Assembly: GCF_040412425.1 (NCBI RefSeq)
Contig: NC_089767.1
Span: forward strand, 3,436,948-3,500,947
Direction of reading: 5' to 3'
Source of the DNA: Macrobrachium rosenbergii
Lineage: Eukaryota; Arthropoda; Malacostraca; Decapoda; Palaemonidae
Length of the DNA stretch: 64,000 nucleotides
Shown here: one piece after another, positions 35,600-46,790 of the stretch
Position numbering within the stretch: position 1 is the first letter of the stretch
Layout: the number at the start of each line of letters is the position of its first letter
Position numbers and translations under genes: made by a program
Notes under the pieces: model-generated
The model's database searches: none
Told to the model about the DNA's origin: nothing
The model's input: only the letters and a program-made list of their open reading frames with translations

Positions 35600-35786
35600 A
35601 TATTTTAATGATAAAATAAGGTTTGTTCATACTTACCTGGCAGATATATATATAGCTGTATTTCTCCGAAATCCGACAGAATTTCAAAACTCGCGGCACA
35701 CGCAGTGTGGCCAGGTGGTTAGTACTCATTCCCGCCGCTGGGAGGCGGGAATCGGGAACCATTCCCATTTTCTATTCAGATTTTCT
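35600..35786. repeat. DIRS-A left inverted terminal repeat
   Basis: The inner 150 bp or so differs from the inverted right repeat at about two positions (GGC/GCC in the CTGGCAG box and CCC/CC near 35729). The outermost 35 bp is end-specific. It contains the minus-strand outward donor-like CTGCCAG/GTAAGTATG box (35634-35648). Confidence 0.95.
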
Positions 35787-35822
35787 AGTGCCACTGTCTC
35801 AAGAGGGGAGGCGGGAGGGCAC

Positions 35823-35925
35823 TAAAGTATATATATCTGCCAGGTAAGTATGAACAAACCTTATTTTATCATTAAAATATCATTTTGTTCATGACACTTA
35901 CCTGCCAGATATATATATAGCTGAA
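35823..35925. repeat. DIRS-A internal complementary (circle-junction) region
   Basis: The first half is complementary to the element's left 50 bp or so and the second half to its right 40 bp or so. They meet at AAAATATCATTTTG. In DIRS1-group models this region templates completion of both ends. Confidence 0.9.
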
Positions 35926-36308
35926 TCCCACCGTAGGAGGTGGGAAGAGACAGAATAGGATTTAGGAAACAAATAAATGTAGGCGAATGACGCCTTGGTT
36001 CCTTACCTGTTAGCATAGCTGACTTGAGTTTATCTGTCACCCAAGCCTGCTGCTGCTAATCCAGAGTCTCCAGCAAGGTAGGGACCTATAAAGCTGGAGA
36101 GATCCAGATGACCTGTCCAAGGGGCGTGACCACAATAGGACTAGATCATGTTACCATACAGAGAGGGAGAAGGAGCAACGACCAACCACCTGACCGCCCT
36201 ATCTAAGGTAAAAGAACCTAGCATAGGCTAAAAATTGGGATGTCCACCTCAATGGCCACCCAACAACCAGAAATAGACAACAACAAGATTAAAAATACTA
36301 CCTAACCC

Positions 36309-37400
36309 CTAAAGGATAGGATGAGTATTGCCTTCTTCTCCCAACATAGTGTCTGCGGAAACGTACGGTCCCAGCGAAGAGCAGTCTTCAAATGTCGTCT
36401 TCACATCTCGCAAGTAATGCGAAGCGAACACTGAATTACTTCTCCAGAAGGTAGCACCAAGAATATCACTCAGAGACATATTCTTTCGGAAAGCCATGGA
36501 AGTCGCGATAGCTCTAACTTCATGAGCTTTTACTTTCAGAAGTCTCATGTCACCTTCTAAGCAGGAGGAATGAGCCTCTCGAATAACACTTCTTAAAAAG
36601 AATGCTAAGGCATTCTTGGACATGGGAAGATCAGGTCTCTTCACCGAACACCACAGATTGTCCGATGAGCCTCTAGTATTCTTGGTCTTGGCTAAGTAGA
36701 ACTTAAGAGCCCTGACAGGACACAAGACTCTTTCTGACTCTTGCCCAAGTATTTCCGTCAAACCTTTGATTTCAAAAGATTTGGGCCAAGGGTTTGAAGG
36801 ATTCTCGTTCTTGGCTAAGAACAAAGGATTTAGGGAGCATACAGCATTAGGACCCCTAAAGCCAATATGTTTGCTAATAGCCTGCACTTCACTGATCCTC
36901 TTAGCTGTCGCCAGAGCCGTTAGGAAGACAGCTTTCCTCGTCACGTTTTTGAGGGAAGCCAAGACAGAGGTTCAAAATCACTAGACATAAGAAACTTCAG
37001 GACAACATCCAGATTCCAAGAAGGTGTCCTGAGTTGAGGAATTTTGACAGTCTCGAAGGATCTTAAAAGATCGTGAAGATCCTTGTTATCGCACAAGTTC
37101 AGGCCTCTGTGTCTAAAAACTGCCGATAACATACTTCTATAGCCCTTAATCGTCGAGACTGCCAGTTTATTCTTATGCCTCAGATAAAAAAGGAAGTCAG
37201 CTATTTGTGGTACAGAGGTCGTGGACGAGGAAACTCCTTTACTCCTGCACCATCTTCGAAAAACAGACCACTTGTACTGGTAGACCGCATTCGAAGAAGG
37301 TCTCCTGGCATTGGCGATGGCCTTTGCCACAGATCTCGAAAAGCCTCTTGCTCTGGCCAACTTTGAGATAGTCTGAACGCAGTCAGACTCAGAGCGGAGA
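36309..37400 (-). pseudogene. DIRS-A tyrosine recombinase (active site intact, one frame change)
   Basis: The N-terminal domain reads ARARGFSRSVAKAIANARR, VYQYKWSVFRRWCRSK, PQIADFLFYLRHKN and TIKGYRSMLSAVFRHRGLNL. After SSDFEPLS a single-base deletion near 36950 moves the frame. The catalytic domain then reads TAKRISEVQAI (Arg I), KAHEVRAIATSMAF (His-x-x-Arg) and FASHYLRDVKTTFED (nucleophile Tyr), ending at 36309. All four catalytic residues are present. The enzyme integrates circular DNA intermediates in place of an integrase. Confidence 0.9.
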
Positions 37401-38300
37401 GGTTTTGGTGGAACCTCTTGAAATGCGGCTGTTTGAGAAGGTCCACCCTCAATGGAAGCGTTCTTGGAAAATCCACTAGGAAGGACAGGGTCTCTGGAAA
37501 CCAATCCGCTGCTGGCCAGAAGGGGGCTATTAGAGTCATCCTTGCTCCTTCTGACGTTGCAAACTTCCTTATCACTTCTCCCAGGATCTTGAAGGGAGGG
37601 AAAGCGTAAAGGTCGAGTCCTTTCCAGTCCCAGAGGAGGGCGTCTATGGCTAACGCTCCTGGGTCTAGGACAGGAGAGCAATAAAGGGGAAGTCTTGCCG
37701 TCCTGGACGTGGCAAAGAGGTCCACTAGAGGACGTCCCCAAATTCTCCACAACTCTAAACATACCTCCTTGTGAAGAGTCCACTCGGTCGGTAGCAGCTG
37801 ATTTTGCCGACTGAGAAGGTCTGCTCGAATATTCTCCACTCCCGCAATGAACCTCGTGAGAATAGTGACTCTTCGAGCATGAGTCCAGAGCAGGATCTCC
37901 CTCGCAAGGATAAACAGGGAACGATCGAGTACCCCTGTTTTTTGAGGTACGCTAGAGCTGTGGTATTGTCCGAATTGACCTGGACAATTCTGCCTGCCAC
38001 TTGGGCTTGAAGAATTGAAGAGCCAGAAAGATAGCACCCAATTCCTTGAGGTTTATGTGCCAGGACACCTGTTCCCCTCTCCAGGTGCCTGACACTTCCT
38101 CCTCCTAGTGTTGCTCCCCATCCTTCCCTGGACGCGTGGAAAAACAACACTAGGTCGGGGCTCTGAAGGCGAAGAGAAAACCCTTCTGCAAGCTTCAAGG
38201 GGTCGAACCACCACTTCAGATGATCCTTGACAGAAGGAGATATCACAAAATCTCTTCCAGATTCTCCTTGTCCCTCCAGTTCTCCGCCAAGAAAAACTGG
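37201..38300 (-). pseudogene. DIRS-A RNase H and post-RNase H linker domain
   Basis: Blocks are LVLFFHASREGWGATLGGGS, SDNTTALAYLKKQG and then, after frame changes, GVENIRADLLSRQNQ (the ADxLSR end of RNase H). DLFATSRTARLPLYCS and DPGALAIDALLWDWKGLDLY follow, the conserved domain between RNase H and recombinase in DIRS elements. The expected first catalytic Asp (T/S-D-A-S) is His. Confidence 0.85.
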
Positions 38301-39336
38301 AGAGGTCTGAGATGGAGCCTTCCCAGGGAAACAAACTTCTCCAGCGAGGAAATGGTCCCCAGCAAACTCATCCATTCCCTCACCGAGCATGTTTCTTTCC
38401 CTAGAAAGGACGAAACTTTGCTTAAGCAAAGCCGTTGCCGTTCTCGGGATGGAAAAGCTCGAAAAGCCACTGAATCCATCTGAATCCCCAGATAGACGAT
38501 GGACCGCGTCGGGATCAGATGGGACTTTTCTTGGTTCACAAGAAGTCCCAAGGACTTCACAAATTCAGTGTGAAAGTCAGGTCCTCCAGACACTTCTCCG
38601 AGAAGAGGCTCGTATGAGCCAGTCGTCTAGGTAGAATGACACTCGAACACCCGCCAGGTGAAGCCACCTCGCAACGTTTTTCATGATCACCGTGAAGATC
38701 ATGGGAGCGGTGCACAAACCGAAGCAGAGAGCTCTGAACTGGAAGACTCGTCCCCAGCACAAATCCTCAGGTACTTCCTGATTGAGGATGAATGGGAACA
38801 TGGAAGTACGCATCTTGTAAGTCCAGAGAGACCATCCAGTCCCCTGGTCTTAAGGCCCCTAGAACCGACTGAGGCGTTTCCATCTTGAATCTGTCCTTTG
38901 AAATAAAACGATTCAAGACACTTACATCTAGGACCGGTCTCCACTCTCCCGACTGTTTCGGGACTAAGAAAAGCCTGTTGTAGAACCCGGAGAATCCAAC
39001 TTCAGAACTTGTTCCACGGCTCTTTTTCCAACAACTGCTCCAGGAGGTCCAAAAGAATCTGTTGCTTCTCTCGGTGGTAAGACGACAGATCCCTGGGCGA
39101 CGTGCAAAGGGGTGGAAACATGAGAAAGGGATCTTGTAACCTTTCTCTAAGACAGTTAGAGACCATGCGTCCGCCCCTCGTGTTCTCCAGGCTTCCGCAA
39201 AATAAAAAAGCCTGGCTCCTACAGGTGTCTGGAGGTGAAAGAAGTCACTTTTTTCCCCTAGGTTTAGAGGGGGCCGCTCCTCTGGTAAAACCTCTTCCTC
39301 ATAGGAGAGACGATCTAGAGGAAGAAGTTCCTCCAC
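38243..39336 (-). pseudogene. DIRS-A reverse transcriptase
   Basis: 39336-38767 is open and reads SGFYNRLFLVPKQSGEWRPV, LDVSVLNRFI and WMVSLDLQDAYFHVPI. A frame change near 38790 leads to FQFRALCFGLCTAPMIFTVI and AGVRVSFYLDDWLIRASSR, with intact YLDD. Another frame change leads to GLLVNQEKSHLIPT, VYLGIQMDSVAFRAFPS and REWMSLLGTISSLEKFV (thumb and connection). At least two frame changes; no in-frame stop falls within a conserved block. Confidence 0.9.
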
Positions 39337-41648
39337 GAAAGGGCTTCTTCTTCCTGGATGACAACACTGAAGCAGACGAAGAAGAAGAAGGAGCTGGAGG
39401 ACGTCGAGAAGAATGAGCCAACAGGTCTTGCGTGGCCTTCTCCTTAAGACTAGCGGAAATGTCCCGAATCAAGGACTGGGGAAACAGATGGTTGGACAAG
39501 GGAGCGAACAATAATTCTGCCCTTTGCGAAGGGGAGACAGACTTAGCAGTGAAGTCACAAAACAAGGCCCTCTTCTTTAAGAGGCCCGTACCAAAGTGAG
39601 ACGCCAGCTCTTCAGATCCATCCCTAACTGCCTTGTCCATACAGTTAAGGACACTAGAAAGCTCCCCCAAAGTAATAGAGTCCGAGCTTCGAAGCTTAAG
39701 ATCCAAGGCTCCCAAGCACCAGTCCAAGAAATTAAACACCTCCATGGTGCGGAAGAGACCTTTGAGATGGTGGTCGGTCTCTGACAAGGTCCAAGAAACC
39801 TTAGCAGTAGGCAGATGAGACCTACGGGAGGCGTCGACAAGACTGGTAAAATCCCCTTGAGAAGAGGAAGGAACTCTAGGGCTGAGATCTTCTCCCCGTC
39901 TCATACCACATACCAGCCTTGCCTGAAAGCTTAGACGGAGGCACAGCGAAAGAGGTCTTGCCATGGGACTTCCGTTCCTCCATCCACATGTTGACTTTCT
40001 TGAAAGCCCTCTTGGTCGCCAAAGAAGAAGTCATCTTCAAAAAACCAGGAGCTCTCCTAGCTTTGGAGGAAGCTAGCTGAGAAGGAGGAGAAAGAGGAGC
40101 CGAAGGCTTAAACTTGTCCCCGAACAAGTCCTTAAGCAAGCTGGTCAAAACTTGGTAGTCCGAAGAAGAGGAAGCAGACGAGAGCTCGACTTCAGCAGGA
40201 TCCGAATCGGCAGAAACCTCTCCCGCCACAGCCGGAGAAGCAAACGAGTCACCCAACACTTTAGGGGAACGAAGGCCTTGAGGTCCAATCCGAAGAAGGG
40301 ATCTCCTTTTCTCAGAAGAAACAGAATGCTCCGGAACGTCCTGAAGAGCAACCGAAGGGCGTCCAGCGGAGCGTCTTGGAGAGCGTCCTGAAGAGCGTCA
40401 TCACAGGCGCCACGCCCAAAACCGGAAGAGCGTCCCGACGGCGTCCCTGAACAGAAGCGTCCTGAAGAGCGGCCGAGCGTCACGGGAAGAAGCTCGCGGC
40501 GTCCTGTTGACGAAAGCGCCACGACGAGGAGCAAGAGAGCTAACAGGGCGACAAGGCGACGAAACAGGAGAAGGAGACGGCGAACGAGGAGCAGGAGAAG
40601 GAGACTTCCTTGATCTCTTGACAGGCAAAGTCAAGTCCTTGCGACGACGAGGAGCAGAGTCCTTCTCAGCAATAAGAGAAGACAACTGTCGCTGCATCTC
40701 CAACAAAATCTTCTTAGCAGGCGAAGAATCCTGTCTGGGAGGAGAGACAATCCTATGGGAAGACGATGGGCGAGGGGACGCCTTCTTCTTCCTCACAGGA
40801 GCAAGAAAGGTTCTCTCCATAGAGCGGCTGGGGCGCTCCGAAACATCCTCATCAGACGAAATCCTAGACTTCTTCTGCGGTGGAAAGGCATCAAAATAGC
40901 TAGCCGACGAAGAAGACTGACGAGCAGCGTCCTCTTGAACACGACTCCTCTTGAGAGGACGAGTCCTTTGAATTCCACCCCTTGCGCCGGGGAGGACGCC
41001 TCGGAGGACGAAAAAGCAGTCCTGAGAATGCGCGCCGGCACGATCTCTGGCAGCCTGGGAAGCGACAACAGGAACTGCCGAAGGGACGTCAGATCGGTGG
41101 GAAGCCCCGTAACCTTCTTGCGGCTTTCGACATGCCTTCTCCTGAGTCCTGGGAGTCTGACAGCGGTCCAGGCCTAGAAGCATTATGGGGCCGATCTGAC
41201 GCCCCTCCACAACACTGGGGGAGCACTACACTTCACAGCACTTTGGAGAGAAGTCACTTTGTTCTCGAGCGCACGGATAGAACTCATGATCTGCGCCAGG
41301 GCAACCCTCCACAGACACAATATCAGGGCCCGAAGGCAAAACCACAGGGACAGGTGCAACATCAACTACGTTGGAAATATCAGGAGAGGAAATACCCTGA
41401 CTCTTGCACACACTCCTGGAGGAAGACCTCCTAACCCTGTCACGCTCCAACTTGCGAACATACGAATCATACGACTTCCAGCTCGCATCCGATAAAGGTT
41501 CACACTCCTTACATCGATCATCTATAAGACAAACATGCCCCCTACACCTCAAACAAACAGAGTGAGGGCTCTGCGAAGCTTTCGGTAGCCTCACCTTACA
41601 ATCACTCATACAACATACACGGAAACTAGCAGAACTAGAACCAGACAT
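39299..41648 (-). pseudogene. DIRS-A gag-like protein (Cys/His motif, basic SR-rich middle)
   Basis: An ATG at 41648 gives MSGSSSASFRVCC, then SVCLRCRGHVCLIDDRCKEC (CxxCxGHxCx5CxxC) and a basic region. That frame stops at 41226. 41210-40401 is a long open frame rich in Ser, Arg and Pro (PSPAPRSPSPSPVSSP type). After more frame changes, 40259-39876 has SDYQVLTSLLKDLFGDKFKP and 39964-39299 has GDFTSLVDASRRSHLP, FNFLDWCLGALDLKL and SQRAELLFAPLSNHLFPQSL. The parts align with DIRS-B gag. Confidence 0.8.
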
Positions 41649-41819
41649 AGTTAAAGAGAGGTCATAAGCAAAATCCAAAACAATCCAGAAAAAGCGTGTG
41701 CCAATCCACAGTCCAAGAATCAAAACCAAAAGTCAAGAGAATACTTAAGTGGGAATAAGCAAGTTAACGAAATCCAGAGGCGGAGGTACTGTAACAGATG
41801 TTAACAGTACCGGCGACAG

Positions 41820-41989
41820 AGAAAATCTGAATAGAAAATGGGAATGGTTCCCGATTCCCGCCTCCCAGCGGCGGAATGAGTACTAACCACCTGGCCACAC
41901 TGCGTGTGCCGCGAGTTTTGAAATTCTGTCGGATTTCGGAGAAATACAGCTATATATATATCTGGCAGGTAAGTGTCATGAACAAAATG
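41820..41989. repeat. DIRS-A right inverted terminal repeat
   Basis: This is the inverted partner of 35600-35786. It ends CTGGCAGGTAAGTGTCATG then AACAAAATG at the edge. Confidence 0.95.
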
Positions 41990-42319
41990 TACTTTGTTGA
42001 ACAAGAGCTTTTTCAAACAAAAATTCTGAAGATCTTCTAATGCACTTCCAGAATCACAAAAAAAAAAATTTCAGTGATAACATTTTTTCATAATCTTAAC
42101 TGCACAAAATTCTGCTCTGAAAACTGATGCACAGCCTAACTGGGTAAAGATTAAGGCTTGTTCCATTACACAATATTGCTGAACATCTTAAACCAGAGGA
42201 AGACTGGGATAGAACATTTGTATAAACTATGTGATAATTTCAGTCTTATATACTGTATTCTGTTGTATGTTCCTTGTGATGTCCATAGGTATATACTGTA
42301 TTGTACAATATAGTTTTAG
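41990..42319. other. Unannotated AT-rich spacer
   Basis: Nothing recognised. Confidence 0.3.
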
Positions 42320-42479
42320 TTATGGTGCCATAATCCATGCCATGGAACCATAATCCACGATATGGTGCCGTAATAAGGATTGCGGCAGCCGTTAATTATG
42401 ATGTTCTGGTTTAAGGCAATTTTCTGGTTGCAGCGCACCGCCGGGAACGGAACCCTAGCCGTAAACCGGGGACTGCCTG
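42320..42479. mobile_element. GGCAGTCCC-ended MITE, degraded copy 4 (right end only)
   Basis: It ends GGAACCCTAGCCGTAAACCG then GGGACTGCCTG, matching the family right end. The left part, with repeated ATGGTGCCRTAAT motifs, is not clearly from the same family. Confidence 0.5.
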
Positions 42480-43199
42480 CATGCTTAATTTCTGGACAGA
42501 TAGTACAAGTGCGCACAGACACATCTCAAGCATATTCAAAAGAGGGGTGTGCCAATTTTTGTCTGTTTTGACTATCATTTTCTTCTAATTCTGTCTTCTT
42601 TTCAAGGTCAGTTCTTCTTGTGATGCTCATTGAAAAGCTCTGAGAGAACTGTGTGGGTGGTCCATCAAATCCTGAGATGATTACTGTATAAATACTGAAT
42701 TGAAGCTGATTAATAAAAATAGGCTAAACTCGAAAATTGTAGTTTTAGGAACTGCTAGCACTGTGGCTTTGAATTTGTGACCTTTTCAAACCAAGCTTGG
42801 ATGATGGTGTGAGGAGGCATGACCATATTGAAATGATTGCAGCTAGTTGTGATTAAATGTGCACCTGTTAAGACATTATGTCTTTTGAACAACACATGTG
42901 GTACCATTTAGACAAATTATGCATTTTCATATTCTGTTACCCATTGTACATCTGGGGTAGTTGTGATGCACATTTATTAACAATGAGTGTTCTGACATAT
43001 TGTAAAGGTATGTGAATAAAGATGTCAATAGTTAGCAGTTCCTTATGTTTGTTTTCATTAAATAGTGAAATTAAACTGAAAGTGGCATTTGTTAAATTTT
43101 TATAAGTAGTATTGTTATATGCAACAGCAACTGTGCCACTGTTTGTCCGGTTGTTAAATTTAAAGATTATAGATTAAGTTTAGTACTTAGTTAAGTACA
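42480..43199. other. Unannotated AT-rich spacer
   Basis: Nothing recognised. Confidence 0.3.
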
Positions 43200-46100
43200 T
43201 ATATGTGACAGCTTATGAAATATGGATGTGTGCATAATGTACATTCTTCCTCTCGTGAGAGAGTTTTTGGACTTCCTTCTTTCTTTTGTGGGGAGGGTGA
43301 AGATGAGGAGGAGGAAAAGCTCAACAAGGAGGGGGACATGAAAGAAGAGCCGTTGCACTTCTACTCATTCCTGGCTCTGGTCTAGTTCCCTGTGAACGCT
43401 GGAAGGCAGGTAGAGGCAAAAAGCATAATCAAAGATGCAACTGAAGAGGGAGAATTTCTGACTGGAGGCACTATCAACACCGGAGGGCCAACCTCCTTAG
43501 CCATGGCAGGAACAGCAACAACAGCGACAGAATCCTCCTTCTTAACTGAGGCTAATTGGCCAAGAAATTTCAGGCATGGAAAGAAAAGTAATTGAAGGGT
43601 TTTGAGGAGTCCCCAGAGGAGTATTCCCTCCTGAGGAGACTGGCATATGCTTCCTGTCATTTTTTGCCTCCTACCAAACCTATCCCACTGAGACAGAGAG
43701 CAATCATCACACTCATTATAGGAGGAGAGGCAAGAACAAGCCTTAATCCTACAAGAAACCTATCAAGGTCAGTATCACAAGGGGACATGAGGATTGAGGA
43801 GCCCACACAAATGCTCACTCCCATTACCTTCATATTTGTTTTCTCTCCATAGACAAAAACATGCACAAACCAGCAATAGTGCAAGAAAATAGAATGCTCT
43901 TTAAGTTCAACAGCAACTAAGTTGAGAGCAAGAACATCTACACTAGGCAATGTTTGAAAAAAATGCTTGGTGATGTCAGGTGAGTGAGGGTTACTTGAAG
44001 CCTTCAGCTTCTCCTTCATCCTCCTCCTGCAGGAAGGATGAGCACAGAATCCTAGGAGACCTCTTACAAGTGGCACCATAGAATTTCAAATGAGCCCCTT
44101 TCCCTGGTAAGCGACTGTGTTCATCCGCTTCTGGGCGCTACATTCACCAGTCAGTGATACCCTCTTGCTGGGTGTCTATGGTCCCTACACCATCAGTGTA
44201 CAGATCGAGTTCGTGTCCAAAAAGTCTCCACTGTGCGATACTTAGGGGTACCAGTATGGTCTGTTGGTACCTGGTCTACTAGTGGTCTGCCACAGGTCCT
44301 GAGTTGCATTCACACAACAGTGCCTTGCCCATGGCCTCTACTAGTTCAGTTTTCACTTAACATCAGGAGCTTTACTAGAAGGATGACCATGGCTCAGAAA
44401 TCAGTTCCCCCCCTGCCTGCATTTTCCACAGCCTATGGTATATAGACCAGGATTGGTGGTACTGATTGTATGCCTCAGTCCTGCAAGTGTGCATACAGAG
44501 GTGATGCACTAACCCTTTTGCCTTGTGCTTCTCCCAATGCATGTGTGGTAAAGTAGCCACTGCCCTTTGTTAAACACTTCTCATTTATGGAACATTCTTT
44601 AAGGTTCACTCAGGGAGAGGCAGTAGTTTCCACTATGTTGCTGCTTGCTTACGGTACCTTGGATCTGGTTAACTGTCTATTCTGCAGATCAGAGGGTTCC
44701 TTGCTATCCAGCAATCATGCAAACTACTTTTTCTTCTACCACAGGGGATACCCTAAAAGTGTCAACCATGGTGCCTTTTGATAAAAAGCAGCAATATACC
44801 TAGCCTAAACCAGTTCGTCTCCTCTGGGGTAAAGCAAGACTGCTAAAAGCAGGAAGGAACTTGCAATGTGTTCCTTGTTCCTTCTCCTCACTGTCAGGCT
44901 CTAGGAAGCAACAGTGTTCAGACAGCTTAAGAAGTTCCACCAACCATAGGTGGGGTTGACACACATCTCACTGAGCACACTTGGTACCCTGTGCCGACCC
45001 ATTCTCTCTTGGACAAGAGGACTGCTCCTGGCTGTTCCACCTTTGTTGCACCAGAAATGCACCCTCCTGCACTAGTGACTCCCTCTTTCTCTGTACATTA
45101 ACCATCCCTGGACCAAATCTGCACAAGCATGGGCTTTGCAAAGGTACCAGAGCAATCTACTTGCCTATGATTGTGCTACTGCCAGGATGTCCAAGACAAA
45201 TTCAGCCCATATGTTGGTGCTCCGATATGAAGGTAAAGTCCCCGCCTTTCCTCCCTATACGTACCCGCAACCACCTGAATTTCTGGGTACTGACCACATT
45301 CAGAAACCATGTCAATCATACCTACAGTATACGTCCCACCTGCCGGTGAGTGAACAGTCACTGATCCTAGATGGGTTAAAGTGCTCACTTGAAGTCCAGT
45401 GGGACCTCTTGTGAGAGCACTCCCTCAATGACTGCTTCTTGCATGAGGAAGAAAGGACAGGAGACTAGCAGGAATAAGAGATAGATGATGCAGAGGAGGC
45501 AGATGAAAGGCACCTGCGTCTTCCCCTTACTCCTTACACGTGTTTTACTCTTCACTAATGATGCTTAACCAATTCTCCTGCATCATTATAGAAAGGAGTA
45601 AAAGCCATGGTTGATGACACAGGAGCATCTCCAACAGGTAGGATGACCATTTCCCAAGGATGACCCTGTAGACTCAACCAAGGCTAGATGGCACAGATAA
45701 AACACAAAAGATAGGCTCCCAGGAATACCGAGAAAAGACCACACATTCCACATGTAGCCTATTCTATCAAAATTGTCATCCCTGGAGCACCTCACATAAG
45801 CAGTGGTGAGGGACACATGCATCAAGATCTCAACCAGGGAAGACCCAAGTGCACACACACCTGACTTGCAATAGATGAAAGTGCATGTTGACCACCCACC
45901 TTCCAAAATGTAACCCCCTCAAACCAACACAGAGTTACACATGGGCATGCAGAAGGGAGAGATTTTGGGGAGGAAGGACCTTTAAAGGTTCAGTGGGGTC
46001 AAAGGGGGATGTTTTCCTCCTGACGACAATGATGATTATTTTTTAGATTTCCTCCTCTTCTTCCCAAACATTCTCCCCTACAAAGAAGACTAACTCACAC
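43200..46100. other. Unclassified block richer in GC than its surroundings, no recognised gene
   Basis: Base composition differs visibly from the AT-rich flanks, and several overlapping open frames of 90-140 codons occur on both strands (for example 43657-44079 minus, 44981-45349 plus). None has a motif I recognise, and no consistent strand or splice pattern emerges. It could be an old retrotransposon or other insertion. Confidence 0.35.
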
Positions 46101-46790
46101 AATCCTAATAGGTACGATTAAAGATAAAAATCAGACCAGTATTGCAGGTCCTGACCATATAGAAGGAACATTATCGGTGAAGATCCACAGACACAGAAAA
46201 CAAAGTGCCCACACACTTGCTCACATCCTTTACACCCTCAATGTTTCTTTCTTCTTATCCACATCCTTTTCACAAGAAAAATCATCAATCATCCAAATTA
46301 AGAAAAAAATATCAACTTGGCAGTCAGCAGGACCCAGAAAGATGTCTTCAAAAAATGGCAGCCTAAGAATATGTGCACAGCAATGGCAGACGGGTGATTT
46401 CCCAACCACAAGTTAACCACCTCATTACCAAACTCCAATACTAGTTTGTAGCTCGCACTGGGGAATACCCCTACATAAAGGGCGATGGTCTGCGTTCTCA
46501 AGGGAACAACTCTGGTTACTTAGAAGATTTTAAATGTGAAATATGGTTTTTCTGATAGGCCAGTATTTGATGTGATTTTGATAATTATGAAAAATCATCA
46601 TCCAAAATATTTGGTTAACTCACTGCATTTTCCAGTTCTGGGAATCACAATGAGACACCAGAATTTCAAGTGTCAGGGTAGTTCAGGCCATGAAGGGGCT
46701 GGACCCATATTCCCTTTGGTGACCGACAAAGAAGAACTAGAACCAAAGGGGTGTAGACAAATAACATTTCTCTAATCTTCATGATCGTCT
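46101..46790. other. Unannotated sequence
   Basis: Nothing recognised. Confidence 0.3.

Larger units (their letters stand above)
35597..41989 (-). mobile_element. DIRS-A: nearly complete, young DIRS-like retrotransposon
   Basis: It is 6.39 kb, bounded by near-identical inverted terminal repeats (35600-35786 and 41820-41989), with an internal junction region at about 35823-35925. It has no target-site duplication. An ATG occurs at each edge (35597-35599 and 41987-41989) and in the junction, as expected for recombinase-mediated integration. Order on the minus strand is gag, RT, RNase H, linker domain and tyrosine recombinase. The recombinase catalytic set and the RT YLDD are intact, but several single-base frame changes interrupt the ORFs. 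They may be real decay or assembly indels. Confidence 0.95.

Noticed and set aside
35630..35650. Resemblance of ATACTTACCTGGCAG to the 5' end of U1 snRNA
   Set aside because: Both are complementary to the splice-donor consensus. The rest of U1 is absent and the sequence is a DIRS terminal repeat.
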